Assembly: GCA_015069335.1 (NCBI GenBank)
Contig: SVIU01000005.1
Location: 1 to 50,873 of the forward strand
From: Clostridiales bacterium
GTDB taxonomy: Bacteria; Bacillota; Clostridia; Christensenellales; UBA1242
Length of the DNA: 50,873 nt
Reading direction: 5' to 3'
Positions 1-8,600 of this stretch are shown here, piece by piece. The stretch's first letter is position 1; each line of letters starts with the position of its first letter. The notes below the pieces were generated by a model, which saw nothing but the letters and a program-made list of their open reading frames with translations, was not told the DNA's origin and did no database searches. Made by a program: the position numbers and the translations under genes.

Positions 1-58
1 GCTACACCCTTTGGGTGTAAAATGCCTCTGGCATTTTTGTTAACCGATTTCTTGTAAC

Positions 59-82
59 AAAAAACCTCGCCGAATAGCAAGG
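59..82 (-). terminator. Terminator behind tRNA-Asn 3' fragment
   Basis: Read on the minus strand, CCTTGC-tattcg-GCGAGG forms a 6-bp stem with one G-U pair followed by six U. It lies directly behind the CCA end of the truncated tRNA copy and is the duplicate of the terminator at 264-287. Confidence 0.6.
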
Positions 83-87
83 CTTTG

Positions 88-127
88 TGGCTCCTCGAGT
101 CCGATTCGAACGGACGACCTATCGGTT
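88..127 (-). pseudogene. tRNA-Asn 3'-half fragment
   Basis: The complement reads AACCGAT, variable loop, a perfect T arm (GTCCG/CGGAC), the 3' acceptor strand TCGAGGA, discriminator G and CCA, identical to the same half of the intact tRNA-Asn at 293-367. Upstream of AACCGAT the sequence leaves the tRNA and enters insert B (128 to about 180). After the insert only about 16 nt of D-arm and anticodon-arm sequence resume (GTGGAGCAC...), and the 5' acceptor strand is missing. It therefore cannot fold as a tRNA by itself. Confidence 0.75.
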
Positions 128-195
128 TAACTCCGTCTTCGACTCCGTACGCAGAAAACTTGAAAGTTTTCTTGGCGCCCAGCCCCGTGCTCCAC
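124..195 (-). repeat. Repeat B, copy 1: tRNA-Asn anticodon-loop insert
   Basis: This 72-bp segment matches 413-485 with a single one-base indel. Flanking bases align with the intact tRNA anticodon arm (ATCGGTT on one side; AGCCCCGTGCTCCAC against AGCCGAGTGCTCCAC on the other). The extra roughly 50 nt therefore sit in the anticodon loop, next to the GTT anticodon. The insert contains a perfect 9-bp hairpin AGAAAACTT-ga-AAGTTTTCT and two CTCCGT repeats. It is far too short for a group I intron and codes for nothing. Confidence 0.7.
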
Positions 196-198
196 CTC

Positions 199-253
199 GC
201 ACTCGGCTACACCCTTTGGGTGTAAAATGCCTCTGGCATTTTTGTTAACCGAT
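199..253 (+). other. Inverted tRNA-Asn anticodon arm split by a 35-bp double-hairpin cassette
   Basis: On the plus strand GCACTCGGCT (199-208) and GTTAACCGAT (244-253) are exactly the two halves of the anticodon arm of the minus-strand tRNA-Asn, here in the opposite orientation. Between them lie 35 bp made of two perfect 6-bp hairpins with 3-nt loops: ACACCC-TTT-GGGTGT and AATGCC-TCT-GGCATT. The insertion point is between tRNA positions 33 and 34. The same cassette is present at 4-38 in repeat copy 1. Confidence 0.7.
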
Positions 254-332
254 TTCTTGTAACAAAAAACCTCGCCGAATAGCAAGGCTTTGTGGCTCCT
301 CGAGTCCGATTCGAACGGACGACCTATCGGTT
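206..332. repeat. Direct repeat A, copy 2 (127 bp)
   Basis: Identical to 1-127. Unlike copy 1, this copy runs straight into the rest of the intact tRNA-Asn, so it contains the functional 3' half of that gene and its terminator. Confidence 0.9.
264..287 (-). terminator. tRNA-Asn terminator
   Basis: On the minus strand CCTTGC-tattcg-GCGAGG is followed by TTTTTT, five bases past the encoded CCA of the intact tRNA. Stem and U tract are those of a simple intrinsic terminator. Confidence 0.7.
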
Positions 333-367
333 AACAGCCGAGTGCTCCACCGCTGAGCTATCGAGGA
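293..367 (-). tRNA. tRNA-Asn (anticodon GTT), CCA encoded
   Basis: The complement folds as a complete cloverleaf. The 7-bp acceptor is TCCTCGA/TCGAGGA, the D stem GCTC/GAGC, and the anticodon loop CTGTTAA with anticodon GTT. The T arm is GTCCG-TTCGAAT-CGGAC, with discriminator G and encoded CCA. The outermost anticodon-stem pair is a C-T mismatch; the other four pairs are Watson-Crick. It is the only intact copy in a locus holding fragments of the same gene on both sides. The ORF track reads it as a protein (324-524), which should be ignored. Confidence 0.95.
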
Positions 368-389
368 ATATTAAATTGTGGTGAGTGTC

Positions 390-409
390 GCACTCGACTA
401 TTAACCGAA
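390..409 (+). other. Second inverted tRNA-Asn anticodon-arm copy (degenerate)
   Basis: GCACTCGACTATTAACCGAA on the plus strand matches the tRNA-Asn anticodon arm GCACTCGGCTGTTAACCGAT with three substitutions, in reverse orientation to the intact gene. It lacks the 35-bp cassette seen at 209-243 and so provides an unoccupied version of that site. Confidence 0.55.
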
Positions 410-412
410 ATT

Positions 413-502
413 GGTTTAACTCCGTCTTGCGACTCCGTACGCAGAAAACTTGAAAGTTTTCTTGGCGCCCAGCCCCGTGCTCCACCGCTGAGCTATCGAG
501 GG
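413..502 (-). pseudogene. tRNA-Asn 5'-half fragment with anticodon-loop insert (repeat B, copy 2)
   Basis: The complement of 477-502 is the tRNA-Asn 5' acceptor strand (first base changed), D arm and start of the anticodon arm. At the anticodon it continues into repeat B (413-485), with the 9-bp AGAAAACTT hairpin. After the insert the expected AACCGAT and 3' half are missing. This fragment and the 3' half at 88-127 are complementary parts of one interrupted tRNA-Asn, as if one such gene had been split by rearrangement. Confidence 0.65.
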
Positions 503-586
503 ATATTGGTTGCTGATTAAACAATCAAAGCAATAATAACACTTTGTCACGTGCTTGTCAACAATTTTTTAAAGTTTTTTTAAAAT

Positions 587-1051
587 TTATAAAGTTTTTT
601 CTTGAGATCTAACTATTGTTGATTGGTTTTGATATGCTTGTGCTGATTTTTGTTGTTCTTGCAAATGTTTATCGCTTATTGCAAACATTTGCTCTAAGAG
701 TTGCGGTTTTTTGAGTTCTTCAACCCATTTTTCTATCTCACCTGACTCATGCAATTTTTTAAATTGTTTATGCTTCATATTAAATTTGTTTATTGATTCA
801 AACAAAAGTTTCATGTTGTCTCTTGACAAATAAATAACTGGCGTTGTTGCTGTCATCCCCAAAACGGTAAACACAAAAGCCCATTGTAGGCCAATAATTG
901 GCAAACAAATTCCGCCCAAAACAAGGGTGCTTATAAACAACTTGTTAAACAGTTTTAAACGCCTTAGATTTTTTTCATATTTTTCTTTTATATCTCTATA
1001 TTCAAACGCTAAGCACAAACGTTGTTGTTGCGTTAACTCTTTTTTTCTCAT
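587..1051 (-). CDS. Small membrane protein of unknown function
   Basis: I do not recognise a family. From the ATG at 1051 the product has 154 residues: a charged N-terminus (MRKKELTQQQ...), two adjacent hydrophobic segments (roughly residues 40-60 and 60-78, LFISTLVLGGICLPIIG and WAFVFTVLGMTATTPVIYL), then a long charged, probably helical cytoplasmic tail ending in a Gln-rich stretch. The ORF track starts 30 codons earlier at a GTG with no Shine-Dalgarno sequence. The internal ATG has GGGGAG just upstream, though closer than usual, so the start is uncertain. The gene is divergent from cls, with a short shared upstream region. It could relate to envelope lipids through that neighbour, but nothing in the sequence proves it. 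Confidence 0.6.
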   Translation of the reverse strand: MRKKELTQQQRLCLAFEYRDIKEKYEKNLRRLKLFNKLFISTLVLGGICLPIIGLQWAFVFTVLGMTATTPVIYLSRDNMKLLFESINKFNMKHKQFKKLHESGEIEKWVEELKKPQLLEQMFAISDKHLQEQQKSAQAYQNQSTIVRSQEKTL

Positions 1052-1162
1052 AACTCCCCAAGTCCTTGGAAATATTTTAATATAAGGCAGAGCGTTTGTC
1101 AATATGGAATTCTCTAATAGTGTTTCTAGATTAAAAATCACGATTTTACAAACAATATATTT

Positions 1163-2518
1163 ATGATTTTAAAATTTATTCTCTTTATAAATTTTTTGCT
1201 TGTTTTTGTTGTCCTTGCTTACGAAATAAACAATAAAACACAACTTGTTCGTTGGAGTATGATAACTCTTTTTTTGCCGATTGTTGGCTTTTTAATATAC
1301 TTTGTTTTTGGAAATGGATTAAAAATGAAATCGGCAAAAAGACTAAAATATTACAGCTTTACAACCAAGCACTATCTATCGCAAACAAATTGGTTTAATG
1401 AAAAAACAAAAAATAATCTAGCCGAAACCAAAATTTATATAAATGGTAAAGACTTTTTAAATGACTTACTTAAACAAATTGCCAAAGCAAAGCTCTTTAT
1501 TTTTTTGGAATTTTATATTTTAGCAAGCGACAAAACAGGCAAAAAACTTTTTGACTTGTTGGCTAAAAAAGCACAAACGGGAGTAAAAATTAAAATTATT
1601 TATGATGGTGTTGGCTCAAAAAAAACATCAAACAAAATTTGGACTTGTTTAAAAAATTATGGTGTGGATGTTATGCCGTTTTTTCCTCCAATTATTAACA
1701 ACACATATATAAATACGCAAATAAATTATAGAAATCACAGAAAAATTGCAATAATTGATGGCAAAATCGGCTTTGTGGGCGGAATTAACATTAGAAGTGA
1801 CCATATGGGATACGAAAAAAAGTTAAAGCCTTGGCGTGATACTGCCCTAAAAATAAATGGAGCTGCCACACATGATTTAACGACAACTTTTTTAAATGAT
1901 TGGCAATTTGTTACAAAAGCAAAAATTTCAAAAAATGATATTAATTATTTTTTTCCACAAATAGAATCACAAAAAGGCATTGTATTACACACAATAAATA
2001 GCAACCCCATTGACAAAAATAAAAAAATTTTAAATTTTTATATTAATCAAATAAAAAATGCTAAAAAATATATAATTGTTCAAACGCCGTATTTTATTGT
2101 GGACAATCAAATTATAAATTTGCTACTTGATGCTGATAAACGCGGCGTCAAAATTGCCATTTTTATACCCAAATTGGCTGACAAAAAACTTGTTTATGCA
2201 AACACTTTAATGTGTTTAAAAAGCCTTGTAAATTCAAATGTAAGTATATATTTATACAAGGGTTTTTTGCACTCAAAAGTGTTTATAACAGAAAATGTTG
2301 TTTCAATTGGCAGTTGCAATTTTGACAACCGCTCTTTTAAATTAAATTTTGAAACAAATTGTTACTCAAAAAATAAAAATTTTATTGAAAAAAATTTAAA
2401 AATAATTAAAAATGACATAGAAAATTCCACATTGCTCACTAACAAATTATATAAAAAAATAAAAACAAAAAATGTTTTTTATATTGCCATGCACAAACTT
2501 TTTGTTAAATTTTTATAA
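1163..2518 (+). CDS. cls: Cardiolipin synthase (phospholipase D family)
   Basis: The enzyme condenses two phosphatidylglycerol molecules to cardiolipin and glycerol at the membrane. The 451-residue product has the family layout: two N-terminal membrane helices (about 1-20 and 33-50, including FLPIVGFLIYFVFG), then two PLD domains. The first HKD motif is complete (HRKIAIID, followed by GFVGGINI). The second reads HSKVFITE with IGSCNFDNRS after it, so the usual Asp is Glu. Length is close to the roughly 480 of Bacillus Cls enzymes. No clear ribosome binding site precedes the ATG at 1163, but the N-terminus fits the family. The gene is monocistronic and ends at a shared bidirectional terminator. 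Confidence 0.88.
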   Translation: MILKFILFINFLLVFVVLAYEINNKTQLVRWSMITLFLPIVGFLIYFVFGNGLKMKSAKRLKYYSFTTKHYLSQTNWFNEKTKNNLAETKIYINGKDFLNDLLKQIAKAKLFIFLEFYILASDKTGKKLFDLLAKKAQTGVKIKIIYDGVGSKKTSNKIWTCLKNYGVDVMPFFPPIINNTYINTQINYRNHRKIAIIDGKIGFVGGINIRSDHMGYEKKLKPWRDTALKINGAATHDLTTTFLNDWQFVTKAKISKNDINYFFPQIESQKGIVLHTINSNPIDKNKKILNFYINQIKNAKKYIIVQTPYFIVDNQIINLLLDADKRGVKIAIFIPKLADKKLVYANTLMCLKSLVNSNVSIYLYKGFLHSKVFITENVVSIGSCNFDNRSFKLNFETNCYSKNKNFIEKNLKIIKNDIENSTLLTNKLYKKIKTKNVFYIAMHKLFVKFL

Positions 2519-2539
2519 TTTTTAACATTTTTTATTAAA

Positions 2540-2580
2540 AAACAAGGCAATTTTCAAAAATAATGAAAATTGCCTTGTTT
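2540..2580. terminator. Bidirectional terminator between cls and the giant surface gene
   Basis: A perfect 17-bp inverted repeat, AAACAAGGCAATTTTCA with its complement, encloses a 7-nt loop and has A/T-rich flanks on both sides. It lies between two convergent genes and can serve both. Confidence 0.85.
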
Positions 2581-2633
2581 AAAATTGTTAATGTGATTAA
2601 ATAACATTAATAAATTTTTGGCCAATAACAATA

Positions 2634-5600
2634 CTAAGCTGACGCAGGTTGATTAATTGTTTCTTCGGTAACTGTAACAGCAACCGTACTAGTACACAAA
2701 CCATACTCAACAGTCATTTCTCCATTTGTTATATCTTCATCTCCTGAAACAGTATATACAAAATTTGGAGTAATATATTCAAAAGTAAATATTTGTGTTT
2801 CATCTGTAGTTTTTAGTATAATGCTTCCACTAGACAATGTTTGCTCTTCATTGTTTACTTTATATTCGAACGCACTTGAAGGTATTGAATATGATGTTAT
2901 AACATCATCAGTTGTGTCTGGAGTCCCCTTTTGATCTATTGTTTTTGTTATGACTAGTGTTGGTGGTGGTGTTGTTGCATTTGTCAATATTATTTCATTT
3001 ATTCTTATTAACACAAACTTTTGTTCTTCTTTTATTTTTAATTGCATAACTTTGTTTGCTACAAACTCAGTTGTAGAAGCGAATGATGCAATTGCATTAG
3101 TACTAGAAGCAGAGTAAGCTGTAGGCTTGAAACTATCTATGCTAATATCTGAGGCTGTTATTGTTCCATTTGGAACAAGTCCATGCAAATCTACCTTATA
3201 ATCAAAACTATTGCTAGCTTGCTGCTTATACACATCTAGGATAATTGCACTTGTAAACACTATGCTTACTGTGCCAATTGGTTCGTAATCTGTGGTGTTA
3301 TTTGTGGTGTTATATTTGCATTTAACAATTAGTGTAATATAGTACTCATTTGGTTTGAATCCAGTTTTTAGTGTTATCACACCAGCCTCTGTCACTTCAT
3401 ATAAATCTGAGGTATTTGCAACTTCAAATTTAAGGTCGGCAGAATTTGTTGTAAATGTTTTATCTTCATTTTGAGCTAAAATATCAGATACGCCACTTCC
3501 AGTTTTTAATTCGAAGGCACCGTTTATGCCAGTATTACCAGAAGCCCATTGTGCAAGCGTAATGGTTGTCGGAGTAGAAATCGCATTGTTTGTATCTAAA
3601 GAAAGATCAAGATATACACGATGCACAGCCTCAGGCAAATAAGCTTTATCTGTGTTTATACCTGTATATTTTAATGTCACATTAACCTTGCCTTTCTCGC
3701 CTGTAATTTTAGATATTGCATTTTTAGTTGTGTCCGAATTCGCCACATATTCTTTAAATACAACATCAATATTCATATCAGTTTCTTGGTATTTAATACC
3801 ATCTTTTGTTGATTCGAATTTTGTTTTTGTTAATTCTCCAGTATACGTGCTTGTATCGTCAGCAGTATCAGTAGGGGTTGTATCATTGACTTTTAAGCTT
3901 GATATATTTTTTGCCAATTTTGCATGTGCAGGTGTTAAACCGTTTACTATTGTAATACATGTGCACCCATCAGGAGATGTGTGGTTGCATTTGGTCAATG
4001 TCGCACCATGTGTAGGACTTGATTCTTCAACTTTTCCTGTAAATAATTTTACATCTTTGTCAATAAACACACTGTCATATAACGCAATTGGTGCATTAAT
4101 TCCCGCTGCTATATTTTTTGTGTTGCCATTTATGTCTGTAAAATAGCAATAATAGTAAACAACATTGTCAACTTCAAGTGCCAATCCCATATTATCAGAC
4201 GACAAAACATTAGCACCTACCCAAATATTAATATTGGTGATTGTTTTGATATTAAGAGCATTAACCACCGTGCTACCACTAGTAATATTTACAACTGTGT
4301 TTTCTCTATTTTTTCTTTCTTTATTATTGTATATTTTAACATCAAAACTATGATTATTTTCTGGTGTAACATCCTCACTAAACAAACCACCTTTTATACC
4401 CAATGGAATTTTTATACTAACAACATTTCCTGATTGGATTGTAGGTGTAACATATCTGGTAATTGTAGAATTATCAATACTGCTTGTAGCGATTATACTT
4501 AATTTAATTGCCAAGTCTGTAATGAGATATGAAGATGAGGATGGAGATGACTTTTCATTTCCATCGTGGGTTAATTCTGCTGTCCATGAGCCGTCTTTTT
4601 GGCGATCTGATGTATCAATTGCTTTAACCTTGATTTTCTGCTCACGGTCTAGTGTAATAGTTGTTGGAATAGTAGTTACCTGCACTTCAGCAGCTGTGTC
4701 AATTTGATAAATATATGCATTAGCCCCAGTTACTGGACCCCATGACACTTTGCCGTCAGCTGCTATGGAAACAACTGGTCTACCAAGTGCTTGTGCGTGT
4801 GGCGGTGTAAAGCCAACCGTTTCCAAATTATTCCAAGCAGCTGTTTTTTCTTTTTCGTCGCCATTAGAATTATTTACAATTGCCAACTGTTCGTTTATAT
4901 ATGTAGTTAATGATGTGCTAGTTCCACTATCATATACAATATTGTCCAAATCTATATCAGCCATCAGCGTTTGTGTTTGTGTCAATTCTGGACGGCCTAA
5001 TTGTTTTTGTTGTTTATTATCAAAAACATCTACAAAATGTTCCATTTCTACTTCGAAGCCATCACGAATATATGTGTTTTCCGGTTTTAATTCTAGTTTG
5101 TATTTTTTTATAATGACAATATCTACTGTAAACACATAATCTTCTGTACCAGTACCAAGTTTAATTTTTACCTTTAAATATCCATTGATGCTTGCACCAT
5201 TGCCATGGGTAGACCACAAACTTTCTTCTAAGAATGAAAAATCTATTTCTTTTGAGGCTGTGTCTACAACAGCAGCTTTTGGTATTTGTATATCACCTTG
5301 TGCTTTTTTCACCCAAAACTCAACAGCTTGTAAAACAACCTCTTGAGTTGTTTCATATGTTTGATCACTGTTGCTGTTTATGGTGATACCAATACCTTTT
5401 TTGGTTGAATTTGAACTTACTTTAGCGTTGTAAACATCCAAACTATCACCCTCATAAATGTTTCCGCCTACATTTAAAGTTGTGTTTACAACCTCTTTGC
5501 TTGCAACAAATTTTATATAATAAACAAACTCAAAGCCATAAGAATCATAAAATTTTATTTCAATAAGTTTGCTACCAAGTTGTGCTTGCTGAGTGTAAGA

Positions 5601-8600
5601 AACTATAATTTCGTAATCGCCAGTAGTTAAATTTGTTCTTCTTACACAATTAAAATAAGCTGAATAATCTGCCCCGCCAACACTTGTTGCTGAAATATTA
5701 AATGATTGTGCTATGTTTTTACGATTTGATTCTAAATCATGTATGCTGTATACATGAATATATTTTGTAACTGTTTTGCTTGTTAGTACTCTAGTATTGT
5801 TTGTTGAATCAAATACAAACAAATATGGATTATTTTGTGAATTTTCCGTTACTGGAGAGTCATTATTGCGTAGTTCCACAACAAGATCAGAGACAACTTT
5901 TACTGTGAGAGAAATCTTAATTGAATGTTCGCTAGTTGCAGTATAGGTAAATGTTAAATTTATTACGCTTCCATCATTTTTTGCACCCAATGCTTTCAAA
6001 AGGAAATCATTCACTTCACCATTTGGTTTGTGTTCTCTATAGATTAAACTTTGGCTACTATCATCTATACTTAAAGATATCTTTCTGTTTTCACCAATTA
6101 AATTATTATAGCCAAATTTGTTGCCTTGAGTATCTTTTACCATAAATGTTTCTATAAATGAAACACCGTCATCACCATTTGCATTTGCAACCAATACAAC
6201 TTCTTGGTCTTTGTTAATATCGATATCGTATTTATACAATATCTTACAATCCCCAATTGCTATATCATCACTTGCCAATTTGATTCCATCATCTAATACT
6301 ATTTCATACAAGTTGCTTTCTATTTGATCATTTGTCCACGTATAATAAGTTGTAATGTCAACATCTTCAACAACATTTCCATAATCTTGATATCTAATAT
6401 CAAAACCATTATATTTTAATGTTGCTCTTGGTTTGATTTCAAAATCATCACGCTCTAACTCTACATCATATGTTTCTGAATTTTCGTCAACAACTTGCAT
6501 CATAATTTTAAAGTTATTGTCATAATCAGAAGTTGCCATTACAGTCCTGATTTTGCTTGCTTGAGAATAATATACACCCTCTATTAAATTAACATCAGTT
6601 TTTGTTCCATCCGCGTAATCCACATAGAAGTTTACTTTTGAAACATCAACACCTTCGGCTACTGCTGGCATTGTAATAATAACATCTAGATTGCCAAAAA
6701 CATTGTCATCACCATAAGATACATAAACTATGGTTTGATTATTGTCTGCTTCAATTGAATATAATCCACTATTCTTTACAACAACATTGTATGTTCCATA
6801 CACAGCGCCACCAATCTTAATATTGAACTTGAGTGTTTTTTCCAACTGACTATCGTCTATATCTGATGTATCAAAAGTGGATACAACTTCTCCATTTTCA
6901 TCAACTATGTCAACACCTGTAACAGGCGAACCGTCCTTATCTGTAACTATTATTCTTGGTTTGCCATTAATATTGTTTGCTGAAAAATCTAGTATTTGAC
7001 CTTTTTGAAGATATTCACACTGCCAAATTTCCTCTTCTTGATCAGCATTGTTTACAACAATAGGATAATTAATTTTAACAATATATTCTGGATTTGCCTC
7101 AAATTGTGCATATGCAACTGCTATTATTGTGCCTTGAGCGTCAATTAATTCAACTTTTAAGACCTTTGTTATCTCGCTAACAATAATACCCAAGTTGTAG
7201 TCATATGTTCCTGTATCATAATCCACTACTGTATTTTCGATTTTAATTATTAGAGATTCATAATCTGCATATGCAACTGGTGGGTTTGAATCTTTCGATG
7301 CATCTTCAAACAATTCTCCCAACAAGGTTTTTACTTGAGCATTTGTTAATTGTATTTTGCTGTTGTCCGCTATTTGATAATTTGTATTTTCAACTGCCAC
7401 AAATGGGTTATTGATGTTTGTGTTGTTTGATCTCACTAATTGATTTACTTCAACATTGGCATGGTTTATAACAACATCATAACTTTTGCCATCCTTTTGA
7501 ATAGTTGCTCTTAAATCCAAATTGAATTTTTGTTTTGCAACATTATGAGGCAAGTGTTTGAAATATACTTTGTTATCAATGATATCATAACCAACACTAT
7601 TGCTATCTATCAATTCAATTTGTGAAACGGTGTAACCAGTCATTTCAAATAACTCACCCAATTCATAACTTGTGTTTGACCAAATTTTAACACCACTTTG
7701 TAATTCTTTAAAATTACATGCAGCTCCCATATTTGCAGTAATTGTAGTCAAAACACCATAAATTGTATAAAGTTCTATTGTAATTGTTGTGCTTGTTGGT
7801 TGAGCAATAAATGTGATTGTTTTTGCTGTAGGATCAACATCGGCATATTTTTCATCCTCGTCAATAACATTATCAAAATATACTCTAGCAGATAAATTTT
7901 CTTGAGTTGCAATGCTATTTAAATAATAATTGAATATTATAGCTTCATTAACAGTTGCGCCCAATGAAGAATCAAATGCTATTTTATTTCCGTTGGCAAC
8001 TTCGAATGTGCCACCATTTTTGCCAATAGTGGTTGCGGAGCCCGATATATTTCCTTCTGTATAACGTTGTCTTAGTAAAGGCATGCTAGGAATTTCACCA
8101 GCTGATACATAATAATAATTTACTGAGCCATTGGTTGTTGATATTTTTATCTTAACTCTTATATTTAGAGCAATTTCATTAAATATGCTTAAATCTCCAG
8201 TAGCAATATCTAATTGTGCAAGGTTTGATATTTGCTCAGCTGTAGCCATACTCCAGCCATTACCTTGATTGAAATAAACTTTTTCTATTTCAAATTTATA
8301 ACCGACATAACTGCTTTGCAATTGATAGTTTTCATCCTCACCTTTTTGGTATACAGATAAACGTTTGTATTTTGGATCTAATATGTTGGTTTTTGCTTCA
8401 CCATTCATATCAAATGACAAATATTCCATATACGATTTTAAACTAGCAAAATTGCCACCCATTAAATCTTTGTCAAAGTCTTCACTTCCATAAGTTTTAC
8501 TATTTACAACTGTATCTGTTGAAACTTCTTCAGTTCCAAAAGGATACGAAATGTGTAATTTTTGTGTTTTATCAAGTTTGATTAAAACAGGAACTGAAAG

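Larger units (their letters stand above)
1..127. repeat. Direct repeat A, copy 1 (127 bp, tRNA-Asn 3' half plus flank)
   Basis: Bases 1-127 are identical by eye to 206-332 (offset 205). The unit contains, in plus orientation, a 35-bp pair of hairpins, the AACCGAT part of an anticodon arm, a tRNA terminator, and the complement of the tRNA-Asn CCA end, T arm and 3' anticodon arm. Perfect identity over noncoding sequence implies a recent duplication, or an assembly artefact. The copy touches the left edge of the window, so it may extend further. Confidence 0.9.

Noticed and set aside
128-180. Repeat B as a group I intron in tRNA-Asn
   Set aside because: About 50 nt cannot hold the conserved P3-P7 core, and no such elements are visible.
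324-524. 66-residue minus-strand ORF LDSSAVEHSAVNR
   Set aside because: It is the tRNA-Asn gene and its fragment read as protein; this peptide is a familiar false ORF from tRNAs.
3652-5139. Plus-strand ORFs of 61-164 residues opposite the giant gene
   Set aside because: They are shadows of the long minus-strand frame: no ribosome binding sites and hydrophobic composition mirroring Asn/Thr-rich codons.
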